The position numbers were made by a program, and so were the translations under genes. The notes under the pieces were generated by a model. The model saw nothing but the letters and a program-made list of their open reading frames with translations, made no database searches and had not been told where the DNA came from. A stretch of 64,000 nucleotides of DNA, from contig CAVXRN010000002.1 in the NCBI GenBank assembly GCA_963764205.1, forward strand, positions 620,001 through 684,000. The letters are read 5' to 3'. This DNA comes from Chersky-840 sp963764205. Its GTDB lineage: Bacteria > Actinomycetota > Acidimicrobiia > Acidimicrobiales > UBA8190. Positions 59,591-64,000 of the stretch are shown here, piece by piece. How positions within the stretch are numbered: the stretch's first letter is position 1; every line of letters starts with the position of its first letter.

Positions 59591-61988
59591 CTATGCTGAA
59601 CGGCTAGGTCGTCGTAGGTGTACGCCCTCAGGTGGACCGAGCCGTCGGTGTAACCGATCGCTCATCCACGAAGCGAGGAGAGCGCACACAAGCCCGACGA
59701 TGCTGCAGGCACCGAGCACGATGCCGACGGTGAAGGCGGTTGGCCAGTAGTGCAGTTCCACCGTGTGTCGCCCCGCAGGGATGCGAGCCTGCAGCATCAC
59801 CCCTGAGAACGCTCGGAGGTCCAGTGGCCGACCGTCGATGGACCCGTACCAGCCCGGAACGTCGGTCAGTCGCAACCGCAGCACCTGTGGGCTCTTCGAG
59901 TCGGTCGCGACCCTCCAGGTCGTGGGACCGGGATACGCCACGGGGACCGGTACTCCCAGCGCGCTGGGCCCCGGGAACACGCCGGCCGGCGTCAAGGGCG
60001 TGACGGTGGCCCGCGCCGCATCGGGAATGCGGTAGAGATCCTCGCCTCCCACGTGCTTGTCGAAGACAGCCCCGCGTGGACGGGCATCCCGTGCGCCTCA
60101 AGCACGTAACCAATGCCGTAGCGACGCGCGGCAGCAACCGAGGTCACGGCCGGACAGAAACCAAGGAGATGACGGACTGGTTGGCCCGTCGCAGCGTCCC
60201 ACGACTGAGCGTATGCGCGGGGAGTGGTCGGATCGTATGCAGCGAACTCCCTTACACCATAGACGATGTTGACATCGGGAACGATTCCCAGAGCGTCGAG
60301 CGTGTAGCACGCTCGAGATCCGAAACCGACCAACGAGGAACCGACCGCGTGGATGTAGGCGACTTCGGCTGCCGACGGAGCGAGAAACGTGGGGCTGGAT
60401 GTCCACAATGGTGCCCCCGCAGCGATGAGAAAGGCTGACTGACACGCCAAGAGCGTCAATCCGGCCCACGGGTGCCTCATGACAGAGTCGTGGTCCTCCT
60501 CACCGTGACTCGGGCGCGTACGTCGGCTGCGTGCCAACGCAAGACCCCCGACGACAACAAGGCCAACCCCCGTCTCGATGGTCGGCCAGAGAAAGTTCCG
60601 CGCTCGGACAGCGGTCTGGGGCGTGGGCAGGTGGCCCCGGCCGAAGAGCCACAGCACCACCAGCACCAAGCCGGCAACAGCGAAGCCAACGCCGGTCGCC
60701 GTCCACACCGCGCGCTCCCGCCGAGAGCCGACCAGGGCATCCATGCCGACGCCGGCTAAGACCGCAATGGCCAAGGTCATCGGCACGAGAGCCCGGTGCC
60801 ACTCCACCCCCTGCGTCGGCAACACCACTTTGAACAGCGACTCGAGCGGGCGGAGGAAGATCACCCCCCCGTCACAGCAGTAACCACGGCGAACGCGGGC
60901 ACCTCCGGCCGCCTCCAACGTGCCACCGGCGCGACAACGACGAGTACCACGGCGATCACGCCCACGTACGCCGCGGTCTCCGAGTACAAAGTCTTGCTCG
61001 CAACGAGGGCGCTTCCCGCAATGGGGAGCCCGTCGAATCCTTGAAATACGAAATGGGTCAGGTCGCGCACCCCGAGCGGCGGACCACCGGGTTCCCCTTG
61101 TCGAATCGAACGAGCCAACACCTGAACACCAGGAGCGATCAATGGGGCGGCGAGTCCAAGCCCCGCGACCACCCCAATCGTTGTGTCGATGAGGGGGCGC
61201 AAAATCGGGCCTGTGCCACCGAACAACTTCGTGCGTTGACAGAGCATGACGCCGATCCACACCAAGAGCGCCAGACCGAGCAAGCCCAGGGTCTCAGGTT
61301 GCCCGGCATACACCGAGCACGCCAAGACCACCGCAAGGACGGTGACCGCCCTCACCCGATGCTCGCCTCGAAGAACGAGAAGCGCAGCAGCGAAGAGCCA
61401 ACCCGCCCACGACATGACGCCTGCAACCGACCAACCGAGCCATCCGATGAACGAACCACTCAGTTCGAACGTTGTCGCCGCCATTACGCATCCGAGAACA
61501 CTGAGGCGCAGCATGCGACCCAACACATAAACACCTGTCCCGGCGATGACCAGTGTGACGATCACTTGCACGGTGTAGGCCAGCCGCAGGGGAACGACGT
61601 ACCCGATCAGAGCTGGGACGCTGAAGGTTGCCGATTGCCAATTGAATGCCAAGGGCATGCCCAGGCCGCTGTAGGGATTCCACAGCGGTAGGTGGCCATG
61701 GTGGACCTGTTGCCAGGCCAAGGAGGTCCATGGGATGAACGCCTGGATCTGGTCCAGCAGCTCATTGTTGTTGGCGCCGGACCCGGGGCGATACGACAAG
61801 CCGGACTGTCGCAGCAGGTTGTATGGCCCCAGCGACGCGCCGTGGGCCAAGGCTGGGACGAGCACGGCAAACGCACAGCCCACGACCCACACGAGGCCCA
61901 GCGCATCGAGCCGGCGGGAAGAGCCGCCGCCCCCAACATGAAGCGGGCGCTCTGGGCTGTGGACGGCACTCAGGTCGGTTGAAGGCAT
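59591..61988 (-). CDS. YfhO-like multi-spanning membrane protein, frame broken at two sites
   Basis: About 799 residues once joined. ATG 61988. A first helix (LGLVWVVGCAFAVLVPALAHG), an extracellular block with FIPWTSLAWQQVHHGHLPLWNPYSG and many helices to 60870; then VEWHRALVPMTLAIAVLAGVGMD and further helices; then a C-terminal beta domain (VPGWYGSIDGRPLDL, VELHYWPTAF) and a final helix. This is the layout of YfhO proteins, linked to glycosylation of teichoic or other wall polymers. Breaks are at a seven-G tract (60864-60870 on the plus strand as C) and near 60071 (one base short). Confidence 0.7.
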
Positions 61989-62040
61989 CGCGGTCTCGAA
62001 ACCCTAGCCTCAGCAGTCTGAAACAGCCCTCGGCAAAGCA

Positions 62041-62305
62041 TTGGATTCCCGCGGATGTCCGGGTGGCACAGGGGCAGCCTGGCCCCTTGGTCGCCGTCTT
62101 CGACGAGGCCGTGGGAAACAAGGACCTGTATCGGATCCTGGGTACAACCCTCTCGGAAAAGAATGGGATTGGGCATTTTGGCCAGGCGGTCGTCGGGTTT
62201 CAGCCCCAAGCCCCTCCCAACCTCTTCCCGGGGGAAGCCATGCACGTCTCGGACCTGCTCCTTCTCGACATGACCCAACGGGACCCAACCGTCATCCCGG
62301 ATTGA
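62041..62305 (+). pseudogene. Remnant resembling part of a YfhO-like protein, opposite strand
   Basis: The plus-strand frame reads RVAQGQPGPLVAVFDEAVGNKDLYRI and then loses similarity. The neighbouring YfhO-like gene, once its break is repaired, has LEAHGMPVHAGAVFDKHVGGEDLYRI, so the piece looks like a divergent copy of that segment. No start or transmembrane part is present. Its stop falls inside the tRNA remnant. A chance match cannot be excluded. Confidence 0.4.
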
Positions 62306-62354
62306 GGGGCTGGTGCCCGCAAGGGCGTAGGGGTTCAAGTCCCTTATCCGACAC
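62302..62354 (+). repeat. Partial copy of tRNA-Leu(GAG), likely attachment site (attR)
   Basis: 53 bases matching tRNA-Leu(GAG) positions 57548-57600 with four differences, running from the anticodon loop (TTGAGGGG) through the variable arm and T arm to CCGACAC. The 5' half is missing, so it cannot form a working tRNA. A 3' tRNA fragment starting at the anticodon loop is what tyrosine-recombinase elements leave at their far end. Confidence 0.75.
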
Positions 62355-62383
62355 CACTGTCACGAGAACCAAGCCCGTCAGGG

Positions 62384-63673
62384 CTATGTAATCGTGACTG
62401 TGAACACTTTCGTGTTGGTCGTGTGCCCATGAGGTGTCATCGTCGCCTTCGTGTCGATGACCTCCACGGTGAACGTCGATGTCCCCGCGGCGCGAGGCCT
62501 CCCTGCGATGACCCCCGTAGACGACTTGAGCGTGAGTCCTCGAGGAAGTGTTGACCCCTTCGCTATGCGCCACGTGTACGGCGAATTTCCTCCGGTGGCC
62601 GAGAGGGTTGCCGTATACGTGTTGCCTACGGTGCCGCCAGGGAGCGAAGGAGTTGTGATGGCCAGCCCGCCATAGGTGACCGCATGCCCCGTGGAATCGA
62701 CAGCGGCGCAAAAGTTCACTGCCGGGCAGGACACAGAAGCGACGTTGCCGGCCCGATCGACGTCCGTCGGAGCGGACCATGTGCTCCCGTTATAGGTCTG
62801 GACGTACCCCTGGCCGTTGGGTGAGAGAGCGTCCCCGACGACGCAAACGCTCGACGACGCGCAGGAAACCTGATCCAAGCCGCCGGAGTGGTAGCCGAAG
62901 GGGTTGATGGAATCCGCCATGGACCAGCTGCTGCCGTTGTAGATCGTCACGAGCCCGTAATTGTTCGTCGCAGCGCAGAAACTCGACGAGGAGCATGACA
63001 CCGAGATCAGATCGCCGTAGGGGTAGGGGACGATGTTGGTGGGACCAGTCCAACTGGTGCCGTTATAGCTCAGCGCGTTCCCACTCGAATCGACGGCGAC
63101 GCAGAAGCTCGCCGACGGACACGACACCGAAGTAGCAGCAGATTCATCGATCTTTGTCGGACTGCTCCAACTGGTGCCGTTATAGCTCAGCGCGTTCCCA
63201 CTCGAATCGACGGCGACGCAGAAGCTCGCCGACGAGCACGACACCGAAGTAGCAGCAGATTCATCGATCTTGGTCGGACTGCTCCAACTGGTGCCGTTGT
63301 AGCTCAGCGCGTTCCCACTCGAATCGACGGCGACGCAGAAGCTCGCCGACGAGCACGACAGGGACGCTATGGAGGAGACGGGCGTGGAGGGGTCGACACT
63401 GGCGGGCCGCGACCACTCGGCGCCGTTGTATTTCACCGCGTTGCCGAGACTGTCCACGGCGATGCAGAAGCTCGCCGACGAGCACGACACCACAGTCAGC
63501 CTGTTGTGATGATCGATCCTCTTCGGGGCGTACCAGCCAGCTGCCCCCCAGCAGCGGTGGCAACGGACACGTTTGCGAGCGTTACCCCGGCAACGACGGC
63601 CACCGCGAACAAGGCCCTGCGCCTTGGTCTGCTCCGAGCGACGCGTAACGGGTGACACAGTCCACCGTCTCAT
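62384..63673 (-). CDS. Secreted repeat protein with 39-residue repeats and a putative Ig domain
   Basis: About 429 residues. ATG 63673 starts MRRWTVSPVTRR; after two compensating shifts (near 63610 and at the six-C tract 63545-63550) a signal peptide (FAVAVVAGVTLANVSVATAA) is restored. The body has about seven repeats of the form SCSSASFCVAVDSSGNALSY followed by NGTSWSSPTKID, each with two cysteines that may form a disulfide and a propeller-like blade. The C-terminus (PGGTVGNTYTATLSATGG, LPRGLTLKSSTGVIAGRP) is a He_PIG-type Ig domain. Function unknown, probably surface binding. Confidence 0.7.
   Translation of the reverse strand: MRRWTVSPVTRRSEQTKAQGLVRGGRRCRGNARKRVRCHRCWGAAGWYAPKRIDHHNRLTVVSCSSASFCIAVDSLGNAVKYNGAEWSRPASVDPSTPVSSIASLSCSSASFCVAVDSSGNALSYNGTSWSSPTKIDESAATSVSCSSASFCVAVDSSGNALSYNGTSWSSPTKIDESAATSVSCPSASFCVAVDSSGNALSYNGTSWTGPTNIVPYPYGDLISVSCSSSSFCAATNNYGLVTIYNGSSWSMADSINPFGYHSGGLDQVSCASSSVCVVGDALSPNGQGYVQTYNGSTWSAPTDVDRAGNVASVSCPAVNFCAAVDSTGHAVTYGGLAITTPSLPGGTVGNTYTATLSATGGNSPYTWRIAKGSTLPRGLTLKSSTGVIAGRPRAAGTSTFTVEVIDTKATMTPHGHTTNTKVFTVTIT
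63051..63401 (-). repeat. Three near-identical 117-bp tandem repeats
   Basis: Units begin with CAACTGGTGC at 63051, 63168 and 63285 (plus-strand coordinates) and are almost identical, including silent positions. 117 bp is 39 codons, so the frame is kept. The other repeats of the same gene are more diverged, which suggests recent duplication. Confidence 0.85.
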
Positions 63674-64000
63674 CCGAACCCCCTCGCCGAGTCTCAGAAG
63701 AGGCGTCGGGCCTGCACGGGCGCAACCAACGAACGGTGGTCCTGCCCAAGCGAGCCGTCGCTCCCAAGAGGACGTTCTCGATGGTACCTCTTTGGCGTTC
63801 GTGCCGCCTAGGTCCTGAACCACGAGGCGCAATGAAGTCGATCGCCTCTTGCAGCGGACGGAGAGGGGGGGCCCAGGCCCGGCGGAGTCGTACGCCTCTC
63901 CGACACGTCCTGTTGTACGCGCGTCGATGGCAAAAGCGCGACGCTCGTGGTTGCCGACGACGCCAACACCCAATTCGGGAAGTCCGCCTTGAGTCTTAAC
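63674..64000. other. No supportable gene; short tRNA-Leu 3'-end match
   Basis: The right edge has only ORFs without coding character. CCTCTCCGACAC at 63895-63906 equals the last 12 bases of the tRNA-Leu(GAG) repeat. The upstream part probably holds the promoter of the repeat-protein gene. Confidence 0.4.

Noticed and set aside
63051..63401. Regular repeats considered as a CRISPR array
   Set aside because: Units are 117 bp, contiguous and coding, with no unique spacers and no cas genes.
63652..63999. 115-codon plus-strand ORF at the right edge
   Set aside because: Arg-rich, no recognisable domain, antisense to the start of the repeat-protein gene.
57600..64000. Search for an integrase, transposase or defence system in the island
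   Set aside because: No tyrosine-recombinase, DDE-transposase, restriction or toxin-antitoxin motifs are visible in any frame read.

Overview
The window is a high-GC chromosome segment, mostly housekeeping. GTG starts are common, many operon genes overlap by 1-4 bases (GTGA, ATGA, TGATG), and the gene order is actinobacterial: trpC-F-B-A, pdtaR-polA-rpsA, coaE-uvrB-uvrA, uvrC-rapZ-yvcK, gap-pgk-tpi-secG. Twin-arginine lipoproteins, LAxTG surface proteins and an ANTAR regulator agree with this. I infer an actinobacterium, possibly a deep-branching one such as Acidimicrobiia; the sequence alone does not settle the class.

Layout. 1-6053: end of trpE, a YgfZ-like protein, cysQ facing the sulfate-activation operon cysDNC. 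6247-9455: a REC-GGDEF-EAL protein with degenerate motifs and a secreted LAxTG protein. 9475-11680: histidine kinase and response regulator, reading away from the trpCFBA operon (11760-15299). 15305-17137: a second LAxTG protein and a DUF5666-like envelope protein. 17134-23218 (minus): fabD-fabH-fabG-acpP-fabF followed by an ABC1/UbiB kinase; FabD carries an unusual C-terminal biotinyl-like domain. 23352-28965: tRNA-Leu(CAA), a small coiled-coil protein, pdtaR, polA and rpsA. 28992-34962 (minus): a five-gene peptide ABC transporter, dppABCDF. 35183-40893: four envelope-glycan genes (PIG-V-like mannosyltransferase, UDP-galactopyranose-mutase-like flavoprotein, flippase, GT4 glycosyltransferase). 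40898-50566: coaE, uvrB, uvrA, an NTF2-like protein, nadA (minus) and uvrC. 50563-57474: rapZ, yvcK, gap, pgk, tpiA, secG and a solute-binding lipoprotein. 57516-62354: a decayed island between tRNA-Leu(GAG) and a partial copy of that tRNA. 62384-63673: a secreted protein with 39-residue repeats.

Many essential genes (trpB, polA, uvrA, uvrB, uvrC, pgk, nadA) and several others are broken by single-base shifts, nearly all of them an extra base, often in a short homopolymer. This looks like insertion-type sequencing or assembly error, not real gene decay. Each such gene is listed once over its full span, with the position of the break. Within the tRNA-Leu island real decay is also possible.

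No CRISPR array, transposase, integrase or recognisable defence system is present. The most unusual items are the FabD fusion, the tRNA-Leu island, the 8-bp repeat at the break in the GT4 gene, the degenerate GGDEF/EAL protein, the paired LAxTG proteins, and the 11-bp-spaced heptamer repeats before the two-component system.
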